12,939 bases of DNA from Dehalococcoidia bacterium (GCA_003153075.1 PMBW01000324.1:2863-15801), one strand, 5' to 3'. Shown: positions 1 through 7,194, counted from the stretch's first letter. The notes: generated by a model from the letters alone, not told the origin. Program-made: numbers and translations.

Positions 1-147
1 AAAGACGAATATTCCCTGGCGATCCAAAAAATGGTGGATGCGAAATTGAAAGGCGTGGAAATCAAAGCGCCGGAAATAACTGAAATCGAATTTAAAGATT
101 TGATGACAGCACTCAAAGCCAGCGTCGCCGCTGCTAGTGTGAAATAA
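1..147 (+). CDS. ku: Ku protein, C-terminal end (5' end outside window)
   Basis: The open frame from base 1 ends at TAA 145-147 and encodes 48 residues that match the C-terminal tail of bacterial Ku: a lysine-rich helix, then a KAPE-type segment, and an end close to 'DLMTALKASV', which recurs in Ku proteins. Bacterial Ku is a homodimer that encircles broken DNA ends and recruits LigD for non-homologous end joining. The ligD start lies 31 bases downstream with its own SD, so the two genes almost certainly form an operon. Only the tail is visible, so the core ring domain cannot be checked. The identification rests on this tail together with the ligD neighbour. Confidence 0.82.
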   Translation, partial: KDEYSLAIQKMVDAKLKGVEIKAPEITEIEFKDLMTALKASVAAASVK

Positions 148-178
148 TTCGGTATTGACTGCGCTAAGGACTGAAAAA

Positions 179-2926
179 ATGCCCAAAGCCTATCAGGAAA
201 AACGTGATTTCGAACGCACCACTGAACCGGAATTTAAACGTGAGACCTCCGGCAAAGGTGCGCTGACATTTGTCGTCCAGAAGCACTCTGCGCGGCAGTT
301 GCACTATGATTTTCGTCTGGAAGTAGACGGGGTATTAAAATCTTGGGCAGTGGCCAAAGGCCCCTCCGATAATCCGGAAACGAAGCGCCTGGCTGTCATG
401 GTCGAAGACCATCCGCTGGATTATGCCGGTTTTGAAGGCAACATACCTGCAGGGCAGTACGGCGCAGGGCAGGTAGTTGTCTGGGATCGCGGTACCTACT
501 CCCCCGATGAGAGCGGTGATCTGCTGTTTGATAATCGGGCTCGCGCAGAAGAAGAAATGGGAAAAGCCCTTACCAACGGCAAAATTTCGATTACTTTACG
601 GGGAGACAAGCTAAAAGGTTCCTGGACATTGGTCAAGATGAAGGGCAGCGAGAATAATTGGTTATTAATTAAACATCGTGACGAGTATGCGAATGCCCAC
701 CCCGATCTGCTGGATAACGACGCTTCGGTGATATCGGGACTTACCATCGACGATTTAAAATCAGAAAGGGTTCCGAAACCTTTATCCGCTAATTACGTTA
801 AAACGGCTGAAATTGATGGCGCTGTCAAAGCATCGTTTCCTGGCAAAATCGCGCCGATGTTGGCATCAACCGTAGCTGCGCCATTTTCCGATAATAACTG
901 GTTGTTTGAGCCGAAACTGGACGGGTACCGCACACTGGCTTTTTTAGACCACGGCAACGTCCGCTTACAATCCAGAAACCAAATTAATGTCACGAATCAT
1001 TACCCGAAAATTGTCGACGGTTTGCAGCAACAACCCGTTGTCCAACTCGTGCTCGATGGTGAGATTATTGCGCTGGACGCCAAAGGTAAACAGTGCTTCC
1101 AGTGCTTACAGGGTTATATGAAGTCGATTGCCATTCCCCATCCTGAAAACGTTGAAATGCCTTCGGCGGTCATTTACTACGTTTTCGATATTCTTTATCT
1201 TGAAGGTTACGATCTGCAGGGAGTGGCTCTTAAACGCCGGAAAGAGTTGCTGAAATCAATATTTAAGTCTGGCAATAATATCCGTTTGGTCGAGCATTTT
1301 GACACTGAAGGGACGAAGGTTTATCAGGCTTCCATAGAAAACGGACTGGAAGGGATGATCGCGAAAAAACAGGACAGCATTTATGAAGCAGGGAAGCGTT
1401 CGAAATACTGGTTAAAAGTTAAAGCCGTTTCCAGCGATGAATTTATTATTGCGGGGTATTCGCCGGGCGAAGGTATCAGGGCTAAATCATTCGGCGCATT
1501 GCTATTAGGATACTACGATGATGAGAATAAACTTCAGTATGCCGGCAATGTCGGCACCGGTTTTGATAACGATTTCCTGGTTACCCTGAAAAAGAAGCTG
1601 GATACGACGATTGTAAAAAAAAGTCCGTTCTCTGAAGACATCGGCCAACCGGCAACTACATGGGTAAAACCGCAACTGGTAGCGGAAGTGAAATTCGCGG
1701 AATGGACGCAGGATAAACGGCTGCGGGCGCCCGTGTTTTTAAGATTACGCGATGATAAGCCGGTTGCGGCTGTCCACCCTGCCGGCAATATCGAGGTGAA
1801 AATGAAATCGAATAAAATAATTGATCCATCTAATAAAAATACTGATGGAGATTTGCTACAACAAATTGATAATCAGAAAAGCGACCTGATTCTGGACGTC
1901 GACGGACATAAGGTTTCATTCACTCATCTTGATAAAGACCTCTGGCCGGAAAACGATGGACAGCGGGCATTAAACAAGCGCGATCTGATCAGGTATCTGA
2001 TACAAGTCGCACCCTGGTTATTGCCGCATCTTAAAGACAGACCGCTGTCGCTGAGCCGTTATCCCAACGGTATTAATGGCGAACATTTTTTCCAGAAGCA
2101 TTATCAGCCGGTTCCGGAATTTGTCGAGATCGTTACACTTTCTTCTCATGATACCTCACAGCAAGAATATTTGCTGTGTAATAACGCTGCCACGCTGCTG
2201 TGGCTTGGACAGATCGGGGATCTTGAGCTGCATACCTGGTTTTCCCGGGTGACACCCGGCCCGGATCTGAAAGCAGCAAGTAAAACTAAAGGCGATGCTG
2301 ACTACTATGCCAATTACCCTGATTTTTTGATTTTCGATATCGATCCGTATATTTACTCAGGCAAAGAAAAGTCCGGGGATGAACCGGAACTGAATAGAGC
2401 AGCTTTCGCAAAAACCTGTGAGGTGGCATTGGAACTCAAAAAAACATTGGATAACCTCGGCTGCCCTGCTTTCGTGAAAACATCGGGTAAAACAGGGTTA
2501 CATGTTTTTGTGCCGATTACCCGGGAGCTGGATTTTCACGGTACGCATTCCGCGGCGGAAACGCTGTGCAAGTTCCTCGTGCAAAAACATCCGGATATGA
2601 TAACGATCGAATGGGCGGTAGAAAAACGCACGGGTAAAATATTTTTGGATTATAATCAGAACGTTCGAGGGAAGACACTGGCTTCCATTTATTCCCCACG
2701 TCCCAGCCCGCAGGCCGGCGTTTCAGTCCCATTAAAATGGGCAGAACTGGGCAAGGTATATCCCACCGATTTCACGATATTGACAGTTTCAAACCGGTTA
2801 GCAAAGAACGGCGATCTTTGGGCCGATATATTAGAAAATAAGGTAGATCTGGTAAAACAATTTTCCGGGATCAAAACCGGTTCCATTGTAAAAGATACCG
2901 CAATAAAAAGACCGCGCAAAAGCTGA
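179..2926 (+). CDS. ligD: ATP-dependent DNA ligase D (PE-LIG-POL), non-homologous end joining
   Basis: A 915-residue multidomain repair enzyme that trims, fills and seals broken DNA ends with Ku. The start is placed at ATG 179 because AAGGA (166-170) lies eight bases upstream; an in-frame TTG at 155 has no SD. The N-terminal 3'-phosphoesterase domain (about 25-190) has His36, His42, Asp44, Arg46, His78 and Tyr82, which match the known metal and phosphate ligands of this domain at constant offset. The ligase domain (about 220-540) has the nucleotidyl lysine Lys246 in EPKLDGYR, motif IV EGMIAK at 391-396, motif V Lys413/Lys415 and a following OB fold. The C-terminal primase-like polymerase domain (about 600-900) has the metal pair Asp720/Asp722 in FDIDP, a SGKTGLHVF segment and a third acidic residue Asp824 in IFLDYNQN. 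All three activities look intact. The domain order is that of Pseudomonas LigD, not the mycobacterial POL-PE-LIG order. Confidence 0.96.
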   Translation: MPKAYQEKRDFERTTEPEFKRETSGKGALTFVVQKHSARQLHYDFRLEVDGVLKSWAVAKGPSDNPETKRLAVMVEDHPLDYAGFEGNIPAGQYGAGQVVVWDRGTYSPDESGDLLFDNRARAEEEMGKALTNGKISITLRGDKLKGSWTLVKMKGSENNWLLIKHRDEYANAHPDLLDNDASVISGLTIDDLKSERVPKPLSANYVKTAEIDGAVKASFPGKIAPMLASTVAAPFSDNNWLFEPKLDGYRTLAFLDHGNVRLQSRNQINVTNHYPKIVDGLQQQPVVQLVLDGEIIALDAKGKQCFQCLQGYMKSIAIPHPENVEMPSAVIYYVFDILYLEGYDLQGVALKRRKELLKSIFKSGNNIRLVEHFDTEGTKVYQASIENGLEGMIAKKQDSIYEAGKRSKYWLKVKAVSSDEFIIAGYSPGEGIRAKSFGALLLGYYDDENKLQYAGNVGTGFDNDFLVTLKKKLDTTIVKKSPFSEDIGQPATTWVKPQLVAEVKFAEWTQDKRLRAPVFLRLRDDKPVAAVHPAGNIEVKMKSNKIIDPSNKNTDGDLLQQIDNQKSDLILDVDGHKVSFTHLDKDLWPENDGQRALNKRDLIRYLIQVAPWLLPHLKDRPLSLSRYPNGINGEHFFQKHYQPVPEFVEIVTLSSHDTSQQEYLLCNNAATLLWLGQIGDLELHTWFSRVTPGPDLKAASKTKGDADYYANYPDFLIFDIDPYIYSGKEKSGDEPELNRAAFAKTCEVALELKKTLDNLGCPAFVKTSGKTGLHVFVPITRELDFHGTHSAAETLCKFLVQKHPDMITIEWAVEKRTGKIFLDYNQNVRGKTLASIYSPRPSPQAGVSVPLKWAELGKVYPTDFTILTVSNRLAKNGDLWADILENKVDLVKQFSGIKTGSIVKDTAIKRPRKS

Positions 2927-3000
2927 CAGGCGTTGTTGCAAATATCGATTCTCTATTATTCGGTAGTCGAAATACTTATTGAAAGCTCTCTTTAGATAAA

Positions 3001-3066
3001 TTGTAACGATTTTGTTATGAATAGCGCTCCATTTTTACAACTATTTAATCATTTTAGATTTACCAT
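3001..3066 (+). promoter_or_regulatory. Shared four-box promoter, copy 1 (lipoprotein gene)
   Basis: Boxes in the common register: TTGTAA 3001-3006, TGTTAT 3013-3018, TACAACT 3036-3042 preceded by a T run, and TACCAT 3061-3066 as the -10-like hexamer. The end of the third box lies 76 bases before ATG 3118. This is one of the more divergent copies, so the call depends on the exact spacing shared with the others. Confidence 0.45.
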
Positions 3067-3073
3067 GATGATA

Positions 3074-3090
3074 TTAGCTATATACGCTAA
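3074..3090 (+). repeat. Inverted repeat in the lipoprotein leader
   Basis: TTAGC (3074-3078) and GCTAA (3086-3090) are perfect inverted arms around a 7-base spacer. They start about where transcription would begin from the promoter at 3001-3066. They may be a 5' mRNA hairpin or an operator. The arms are short, so chance is possible. Confidence 0.3.
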
Positions 3091-3117
3091 ACAATTATCG
3101 AAGGGAGATCTGTAAAT

Positions 3118-3525
3118 ATGAAAAAGTTGTATGTGGTCGCATTTATATTTTTACTGGTGTTACCGTTCCTGGCCGGAGCCTGCAGCAGCGCAACAACTAC
3201 AGCCACAAGTTTTAAACCCGGTAGCGGTGCGGTCGTTAACAGTGATAGTTTAACGACGGCCGAGATTCAGGTCATTCAAAAACAATCGTCAGGCAATTCC
3301 TGGCAGTTAGACGTCCTGGTTCAGAGTTCGGTTGATGTTAGTAATCTGCCTAATCCCACCAAAGCCTCGATTGGAAAAACTGTTACGTTGTTTACCGATC
3401 AGGACATGTCCGGCTTTAAGGTCGGTGATGTCATCGTGGGCACTGTTAAATACGGCGGCGATGTGAATATCCCCGGCGGGATCAGGTTGATTCTAACCAA
3501 TGTAACAAAAGCCGGTACTTATTGA
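3118..3525 (+). CDS. Small exported lipoprotein of unknown function
   Basis: 135 residues. The start ATG 3118 has AGGGAG (3102-3107) upstream. The N-terminus has a lysine pair, a hydrophobic core and the lipobox LAGAC with Cys22, so it should be cleaved and lipid-anchored outside the membrane. A Ser/Thr-rich linker follows (about 23-35), then a roughly 95-residue domain with alternating hydrophobic residues and the segments 'KASIGKTVTLF' and 'FKVGDVIVGTVKYGG', which suggest a beta-barrel or OB-like fold. No catalytic motif is visible and I do not recognise the family. It has its own promoter region upstream and ends 12 bases from the convergent archaemetzincin gene. Confidence 0.8.
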   Translation: MKKLYVVAFIFLLVLPFLAGACSSATTTATSFKPGSGAVVNSDSLTTAEIQVIQKQSSGNSWQLDVLVQSSVDVSNLPNPTKASIGKTVTLFTDQDMSGFKVGDVIVGTVKYGGDVNIPGGIRLILTNVTKAGTY

Positions 3526-3537
3526 AGTAATTCAGAC

Positions 3538-4071
3538 TTATTGTAATCTTGGTTGTAATGTGCGCAGGCAACCCTCACAAAGTCCGTTGCCTGCCTCATC
3601 AACTTCCGCAGCGCAGGTACACGTTCTCATCACACATTTCGGGTTCTTACAATGCACTAAACCATATAGATGTCCGACTTCATGAATAGCCTCGCGGGTA
3701 ATTCTTTCCGTTAATAAATCTGAGTCCGGACGTCCGTCGGCGGTGCTTTCCATTAGCCGGTTTATCGAGAGTGTAGCGACACCCGCATTTACATCGGCTT
3801 CACCGTAAACGAAATCATAGCCGGCAGAATATAGATCCACGTTCACCACCGCCATCAGTTTATCATCGGATCCCTTTTTTATCCGGCGCAACCGGGATAA
3901 CAGGCGCGGCGAGATATATTGTTTTCTGGCACGGTCGTAAGCGTAACCAAGATCCCCTGGTTTAATACTGACTTCGATCACCCGGTGAAAGGTTGTTTCC
4001 AGACTTGTTTGGAGCGCCGCAATGTAACGGGAATCGATTTCGGACAATACCAACAGCACTATCTTACCCAC
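3538..4071 (-). CDS. amzA: Archaemetzincin-type zinc metalloprotease
   Basis: 177 residues from a GTG start (4071) with a strong GGAGAGGAG SD six bases upstream. The signature is the extended archaemetzincin motif: His130-Glu131-x2-His134-x2-Gly137, third zinc ligand His140, then Cys141, x4, Cys146, x, Met148 (Met-turn), and a CEGC pair Cys165/Cys168. His130, His134 and His140 should hold the catalytic zinc with Glu131 as base, and the four cysteines should form the second structural zinc site typical of the family. Two extra cysteines (151, 153) lie between. There is no signal peptide, so it should be cytoplasmic. The family is common in archaea and patchy in bacteria; its physiological substrate is not established. 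It runs convergent to the lipoprotein and divergent from the ferredoxin gene. Confidence 0.93.
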   Translation of the reverse strand: MGKIVLLVLSEIDSRYIAALQTSLETTFHRVIEVSIKPGDLGYAYDRARKQYISPRLLSRLRRIKKGSDDKLMAVVNVDLYSAGYDFVYGEADVNAGVATLSINRLMESTADGRPDSDLLTERITREAIHEVGHLYGLVHCKNPKCVMRTCTCAAEVDEAGNGLCEGCLRTLQPRLQ

Positions 4072-4113
4072 TATATACTCCTCTCCGATATTGCGTGCAC
4101 AACCATTTCTTTA

Positions 4114-4143
4114 ATTATAAATGAAAATGTCTTGGAAAAATCA
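4114..4143 (-). promoter_or_regulatory. Possible promoter of the archaemetzincin gene
   Basis: On the minus strand a perfect TATAAT occupies 4119-4114, 43 bases before the GTG start. The -35 region is weak (TGATTT at 4143-4138, 18-base spacer). It does not carry the upstream boxes of the shared promoter class. Confidence 0.42.
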
Positions 4144-4210
4144 CGCAGAATGCACATCAGTAATAGAATTATGTCAAGCAAGTGGCATTCAGATTCACTT
4201 GATTAAATAA

Positions 4211-4276
4211 ATGTCACAATTCTGTGATATAAACCGGAAAAATGATATAACTTCTCTATCGCAGCCCCTGTACAAT
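4211..4276 (+). promoter_or_regulatory. Shared four-box promoter, copy 2 (ferredoxin gene)
   Basis: ATGTCA 4211-4216, TGTGAT 4223-4228, TATAACT 4246-4252, and a good -10 TACAAT 4271-4276, all in the common spacing. The third box ends 57 bases before ATG 4309. The first two boxes overlap an inverted repeat (4214-4227). Confidence 0.52.
4214..4227. repeat. Inverted repeat TCACA-N4-TGTGA
   Basis: TCACA 4214-4218 and TGTGA 4223-4227 are perfect inverted arms with a 4-base spacer. The half-site words resemble those of Crp-type sites, but the orientation is reversed relative to TGTGA-N6-TCACA, so this is not a classical Crp site. It overlaps the upstream boxes of the ferredoxin promoter. Confidence 0.4.
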
Positions 4277-4308
4277 ACTTTTACCGGAATAAATAAGGAG
4301 GTGTATAC

Positions 4309-4581
4309 ATGTCTTATTTCATTAACACAGATTGTATCAGCTGCTCGGCTTGCGAGCCGGTTTGTCCCAATCAAGCTATCCGCGAAGGAGAGAATATTTT
4401 CGTCATCAATCCGGCGAGATGTACCGAGTGTGTCGGCTCCTTTAAATCTTCGCAATGCGCCGAGGTCTGCCCTGTCGAAGCCTGTCAGCCCGATCCTGCG
4501 CATACGGAAACTAAGGAGATATTGTTAGCAAAATGGCGGGGCTTGCACCCCGGACAAGCGCCGGCAGCAGGTACATACTAA
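4309..4581 (+). CDS. 2[4Fe-4S] ferredoxin, YfhL/Alvin type
   Basis: 90 residues with a strong SD (AAGGAGG) before ATG 4309. The first Cys set is C9-x2-C12-x2-C15-x3-C19-Pro. The second is C38-x2-C41-x8-C50-x3-C54-Pro, with the 8-residue insertion between its second and third cysteines that defines Alvin-type/YfhL ferredoxins. Cluster I should use C9, C12, C15, C54 and cluster II C38, C41, C50, C19. A C-terminal extension of about 35 residues also fits the type, whose clusters have very low and unequal potentials. Cys59 is an extra. It is a soluble electron carrier. The next genes encode a flavodoxin and an aldo/keto reductase, which are possible partners, but a terminator-like hairpin follows this gene. 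Confidence 0.93.
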   Translation: MSYFINTDCISCSACEPVCPNQAIREGENIFVINPARCTECVGSFKSSQCAEVCPVEACQPDPAHTETKEILLAKWRGLHPGQAPAAGTY

Positions 4582-4586
4582 TTGGG

Positions 4587-4614
4587 AACCGGTCTGAATA
4601 ACCGGTTGTTTTAT
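4587..4614 (+). terminator. Intrinsic terminator after the ferredoxin gene
   Basis: AACCGGT (4587-4593) pairs perfectly with ACCGGTT (4601-4607) around a 7-base loop, followed by GTTTTAT. The stem is short and the T run brief, so partial read-through into the flavodoxin gene, which has no obvious promoter of its own, is likely. Confidence 0.6.
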
Positions 4615-4645
4615 CTAAAATGTCGTGTTTAAAGGACAATGGATA

Positions 4646-5110
4646 ATGAAAAAAGTATTAATCACATTCTTCAGCACATCCGGCAAGACGGAAGCCATGG
4701 CTGAATTTATTGCAGAAGGCATCCGTTTTGCCGGTATTACAGCCGCTGTGAAAAAAATGAATGAGATAAAAGCGTCCGCAGACATTGCAGGGTACGACGG
4801 CTATATATTTGGCTCCCCGACATTTTCACTGGATATCCCCGGACCTGTCAAAACATTTCTGAGGATGTTCAAAGATATCGACCTCAAGGGTAGGTTAAGC
4901 GGCGCATTCGGACCGTACTTGCACGACTCCTCCTATCATCATGAAGACTATGCGCCGGACAAAATCCTGGATATTTTGCAGAATGAATATAAAACCGAAC
5001 GTTTCGATCTGGATGCGCTTTGCCTGCGGGAAGACGTGCTTGAAATCAGGGACGGTATGAAAGCTTGCCAGGATTACGGACGTATGTTCGGGCAGAAATT
5101 GAATTCTTGA
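4646..5110 (+). CDS. Flavodoxin-family FMN protein
   Basis: 154 residues. ATG 4646 is preferred over an in-frame GTG at 4625 because AAAGGA (4631-4636) sits nine bases before it. The first strand and phosphate-binding loop KVLITFFSTSGKT (3-15) is the FMN loop of flavodoxins. A second FMN-contacting segment, YIFGSPTFSLDIPGPVK (53-69), is typical of short-chain flavodoxin-like reductases. No signal peptide is present. It should shuttle electrons or act as an FMN oxidoreductase in the cytoplasm. It lies between ferredoxin and aldo/keto reductase genes, 30 bases from the latter, so it is probably co-transcribed with it. His-rich 'YHHEDY' near 97-102 is unusual but of unknown meaning. Confidence 0.86.
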   Translation: MKKVLITFFSTSGKTEAMAEFIAEGIRFAGITAAVKKMNEIKASADIAGYDGYIFGSPTFSLDIPGPVKTFLRMFKDIDLKGRLSGAFGPYLHDSSYHHEDYAPDKILDILQNEYKTERFDLDALCLREDVLEIRDGMKACQDYGRMFGQKLNS

Positions 5111-5140
5111 TTCTCTAATGTATGAGGGGAGGTGGGTTTT

Positions 5141-6004
5141 ATGGAGCAAAGGATTTTCGGTAAAACCGGAGAGAAATTTTCGATCCTGAGCTTTGGCGGA
5201 CAACGTATTGTTGACGGCCATGGTTGCACCGAAGCTGAAGCCGTCAAAATTGTCAATTACGCTATTGATCACGGCATCCGGTATTTCGATACGGCCTGGC
5301 TTTATTCAAAAGGGCAATCCGAGGAGCGTATCGGTAAAGTCGCACGCCACCGCCGTAAAGAGATGTGGATAGCGACCAAAGCACGCGCGCGCGATAAAGG
5401 CGGCGCTAGAAAACAATTGGAAGAGAGTCTGAAACGCCTGCAAACCGATTATGTCGATGAGTGGCGCTTCCATGACGTGTTTTCCTTTAATGAGCTGGAT
5501 CAAATCACCATGCCTGGTGGTGCGCTGGATGCAGCTATACAAGCCAGAACCGAAGGATACATTCGGCACATTAGCATCAGCGGGCACAGCAATCCGGCTG
5601 TGCAGATTGAAGCGTTAAACCGTTTTCCTTTCGATAGTGTGCTGTGCGCTTTGTCCGTGATGGATCGCTTTATTCTCAGTTTTGCCGATGAGTTTTTGCC
5701 TGTCGCTAAAGCAAAAGGGACTGCGGTCATCGGTATGAAAGTCTTGGGATTAGGACGCCTGGGTTCGATATATGAAAATGCGCTGCGGTATGCCTTCAGC
5801 TTACCGATCGATACAGTGATTGTGGGAATGGAGAGCATGGAACAATTACAGAATAATCTGGCTGTGGCAGAGCACTTTATGCCGCTGACTGATATCGAAA
5901 GGCTTGAATTGTATAGCCAAATATTACCGAAAGTCACCCCTGAAAATCTTCCATGGAAAAGTGATAACTGGGGACAGCCAAGCGCATGGAAAAAGCGTGA
6001 ATGA
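5141..6004 (+). CDS. Aldo/keto reductase (COG1453-like, no ferredoxin domain)
   Basis: 287 residues. ATG 5141 is chosen because GGGAGG lies about eight bases upstream; a GTG at 5132 overlaps that SD. The catalytic tetrad of the aldo/keto reductase TIM barrel is present: Asp50, Tyr55, Lys80 and His111. The barrel can be followed: 'LSFGGQ' at the first strand, 'GIRYFDTAWLYSKG', 'DYVDEWRFHDV', 'IRHISISGH', and a C-terminal 'DTVIVGMESMEQL' that binds the nicotinamide cofactor phosphate region. The wording, in particular the PGGALDAA segment and 'ISGH', resembles COG1453 oxidoreductases, many of which carry a C-terminal [4Fe-4S] domain. Here the protein stops after the barrel, while a separate ferredoxin is encoded two genes upstream. 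It is likely an NAD(P)H-dependent carbonyl reductase; the substrate is unknown. Confidence 0.9.
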   Translation: MEQRIFGKTGEKFSILSFGGQRIVDGHGCTEAEAVKIVNYAIDHGIRYFDTAWLYSKGQSEERIGKVARHRRKEMWIATKARARDKGGARKQLEESLKRLQTDYVDEWRFHDVFSFNELDQITMPGGALDAAIQARTEGYIRHISISGHSNPAVQIEALNRFPFDSVLCALSVMDRFILSFADEFLPVAKAKGTAVIGMKVLGLGRLGSIYENALRYAFSLPIDTVIVGMESMEQLQNNLAVAEHFMPLTDIERLELYSQILPKVTPENLPWKSDNWGQPSAWKKRE

Positions 6005-6044
6005 AAGAGGTATTTCTCCCTCTTACCGAAAGGAAATGAATAAA

Positions 6045-6632
6045 ATGGGATTTAACGGCGTAAATCATCTCGCAATGGCTACCGGTAATATGGATAAGAC
6101 AATCCGTTTCTGGCGTGATCTTTTAGGTATGAGATTGGTGGCCGGACTGGGAGAACCGGGTTATCGGCACTATTTCTTCGAAATTTCTAAAGACGATCTT
6201 ATCGCTTTCTTCGAATGGCCCGAAGTAAAACCGGTCCGAGAAAAAGAACACGGCCTTCCAGTCGCCGGCCCGTTCATCTTTGACCACGTCTCCTTTGGTA
6301 TCGATACTGAGGATGAACTCTGGATGCTAAAGGATAAACTGGAAGCTGCCGGTTTTTCCGTGTCTGATGTCATCGACCACGGCTTTATACATTCCATTTA
6401 CGCCTACGACCCCAACGGCATTCCCATCGAGTTTTCGCATAATGTCTCCGGTGTGGATATTCGCAGTATCCCGCAAATGCGTGACACCGCACCCTCTAAG
6501 ATTACCATGGAGGGTGCAGCTCCAAATCCCCGTATTTGGCCTAAAGTGACCCGCCCTACCGGCGATGCGGAGAAAGTAGTATATCCCGGGGCCGGGAGTG
6601 AGTTATTCCATGGTAAAAAATATACCAAATAA
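6045..6632 (+). CDS. VOC-superfamily (glyoxalase/dioxygenase-like) metalloenzyme
   Basis: 195 residues. ATG 6045 has AAAGGA (6029-6034) ten bases upstream; the in-frame ATG at 6036 is too close to the same SD. Two beta-alpha-beta-beta-beta modules are visible. The metal-ligand pattern of the vicinal-oxygen-chelate fold is complete: His8 in GVNHLAM, Glu57 in AFFEW, His81 in FDHVSFG and Glu129 in DPNGIPIEF. Such proteins are lyases, isomerases, epimerases or extradiol dioxygenases; the exact reaction cannot be read. A C-terminal tail of about 60 residues, rich in proline, extends beyond the fold. It lies 40 bases after the aldo/keto reductase with no terminator between, so both may act on related carbonyl compounds. 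Confidence 0.87.
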   Translation: MGFNGVNHLAMATGNMDKTIRFWRDLLGMRLVAGLGEPGYRHYFFEISKDDLIAFFEWPEVKPVREKEHGLPVAGPFIFDHVSFGIDTEDELWMLKDKLEAAGFSVSDVIDHGFIHSIYAYDPNGIPIEFSHNVSGVDIRSIPQMRDTAPSKITMEGAAPNPRIWPKVTRPTGDAEKVVYPGAGSELFHGKKYTK

Positions 6633-6710
6633 TCAAATATAAAGAGATGAATAATGCCAGTGTTTACAAAGCACAATAAACAATAATCAGATAAAAACAG
6701 ATTATTAAAT

Positions 6711-6779
6711 TTGACACATATATGTAACTTCTCCCTTTAGTTTTTTATAACTATTTTATTGTTTTTATGGCAATATACT
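6711..6779 (+). promoter_or_regulatory. Shared four-box promoter, copy 3 (YCII-like gene)
   Basis: TTGACA 6711-6716, TGTAAC 6723-6728, TATAACT 6746-6752 preceded by a T run. At the standard -10 place is CAATAT (6771-6776); a better hexamer TATACT lies three bases later (6774-6779). The third box ends 76 bases before ATG 6828. The perfect TTGACA has no -10 at a usual distance, so it is unlikely to be a sigma-70 -35. Confidence 0.55.
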
Positions 6780-6783
6780 GATA

Positions 6784-6803
6784 ATTCGAAATTAATATCG
6801 AAT
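6784..6803. promoter_or_regulatory. 20-bp palindrome, possible operator at the transcription start
   Basis: ATTCGAAATTAATATCGAAT is symmetric at 18 of 20 positions; only bases 6790 and 6797 do not pair. It begins within a few bases of the start point expected from the promoter just upstream and ends 24 bases before ATG 6828, so a bound dimeric repressor would block transcription. It could also fold as a weak mRNA hairpin. Confidence 0.45.
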
Positions 6804-6827
6804 GAATAATATGGGGGAATTTTAAGA

Positions 6828-7136
6828 ATGGAAAAATACTTGTTTGTTTATTACGGTGGCAAGATGGACACTACTCCCGCGGAACAAAAAAAATCGATGG
6901 ATGCCTGGATGAAATGGTTTGGGGCACAGGGTAAAGCGGTCGTCGATGCCGGTAATCCAACCATGCCCGGCAAATTAGTGGGCGCAGGCGGCGTAAAAGC
7001 TATTACAGGGAAAAAAGTAACCGGTTATAGTATATTCACCGCCGAAAGTATGGACGCTGCGATTGCTATAGCTAAATCCAGCCCGCAATTGAAAGGCGGT
7101 GAAATTGCTGTATACAGTATTATGCCGGCAATGTAG
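6828..7136 (+). CDS. YCII-related domain protein
   Basis: 102 residues, start ATG 6828 with GGGGGAA (6813-6819) upstream. The sequence matches small YCII/DGPF-type proteins (ferredoxin-like alpha-beta fold): N-terminal 'YLFVYYGGKM', the helix 'MDAWMKWFGAQGKAVVDAGNP', a central 'TGYSIFTAESMDAAIAIAKSSP' and an end 'GGEIAVYSIMPAM'. Proteins of this group form small dimers; some relatives have dehalogenase or peroxidase-like activity, but most are uncharacterised, so no reaction is assigned. It stands alone, with its own promoter, a palindrome at the start site and a strong terminator, which suggests separate control. Confidence 0.83.
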   Translation: MEKYLFVYYGGKMDTTPAEQKKSMDAWMKWFGAQGKAVVDAGNPTMPGKLVGAGGVKAITGKKVTGYSIFTAESMDAAIAIAKSSPQLKGGEIAVYSIMPAM

Positions 7137-7150
7137 AATTTTCGTTTTAC

Positions 7151-7194
7151 GCCCGGGGGAGGATTGCACCCCCTCTCCCGGGCGGAATTATTTT
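7151..7194 (+). terminator. Strong intrinsic terminator after the YCII-like gene
   Basis: GCCCGGGGGAGG (7151-7162) pairs with CCTCTCCCGGGC (7172-7183): 12 base pairs with one G-U, loop of nine bases, followed by an AT-rich tract with TTATTTT. The hairpin is very GC-rich relative to its surroundings. Confidence 0.8.

Noticed and set aside
155..178. TTG start adding eight residues to LigD
   Set aside because: ATG 179 has a well-spaced AAGGA; the TTG at 155 has none and lies eight bases after the ku stop.
5904..6044. Longer N-terminus of the VOC protein overlapping the aldo/keto reductase gene
   Set aside because: The extra 47 codons are the out-of-frame end of the reductase gene; the fold and SD begin at 6045.
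6682..6706. AATAATC-N11-GATTATT as a terminator after the VOC gene
   Set aside because: The stem is seven A/T-rich pairs with a long loop and no T run; too weak to call.
6723..6752. TGTAAC-N17-TATAAC read as -35/-10 of an alternative (ECF-like) sigma factor, here and at the other copies
   Set aside because: The 17-base spacing fits, and TGTAAC is like some ECF -35 words, so it is not excluded. However, four copies have a clear TANNNT hexamer exactly 19 bases beyond the end of the second word (five with TACCAT), and a further conserved box lies upstream, which fits an activator-plus--10 model better.
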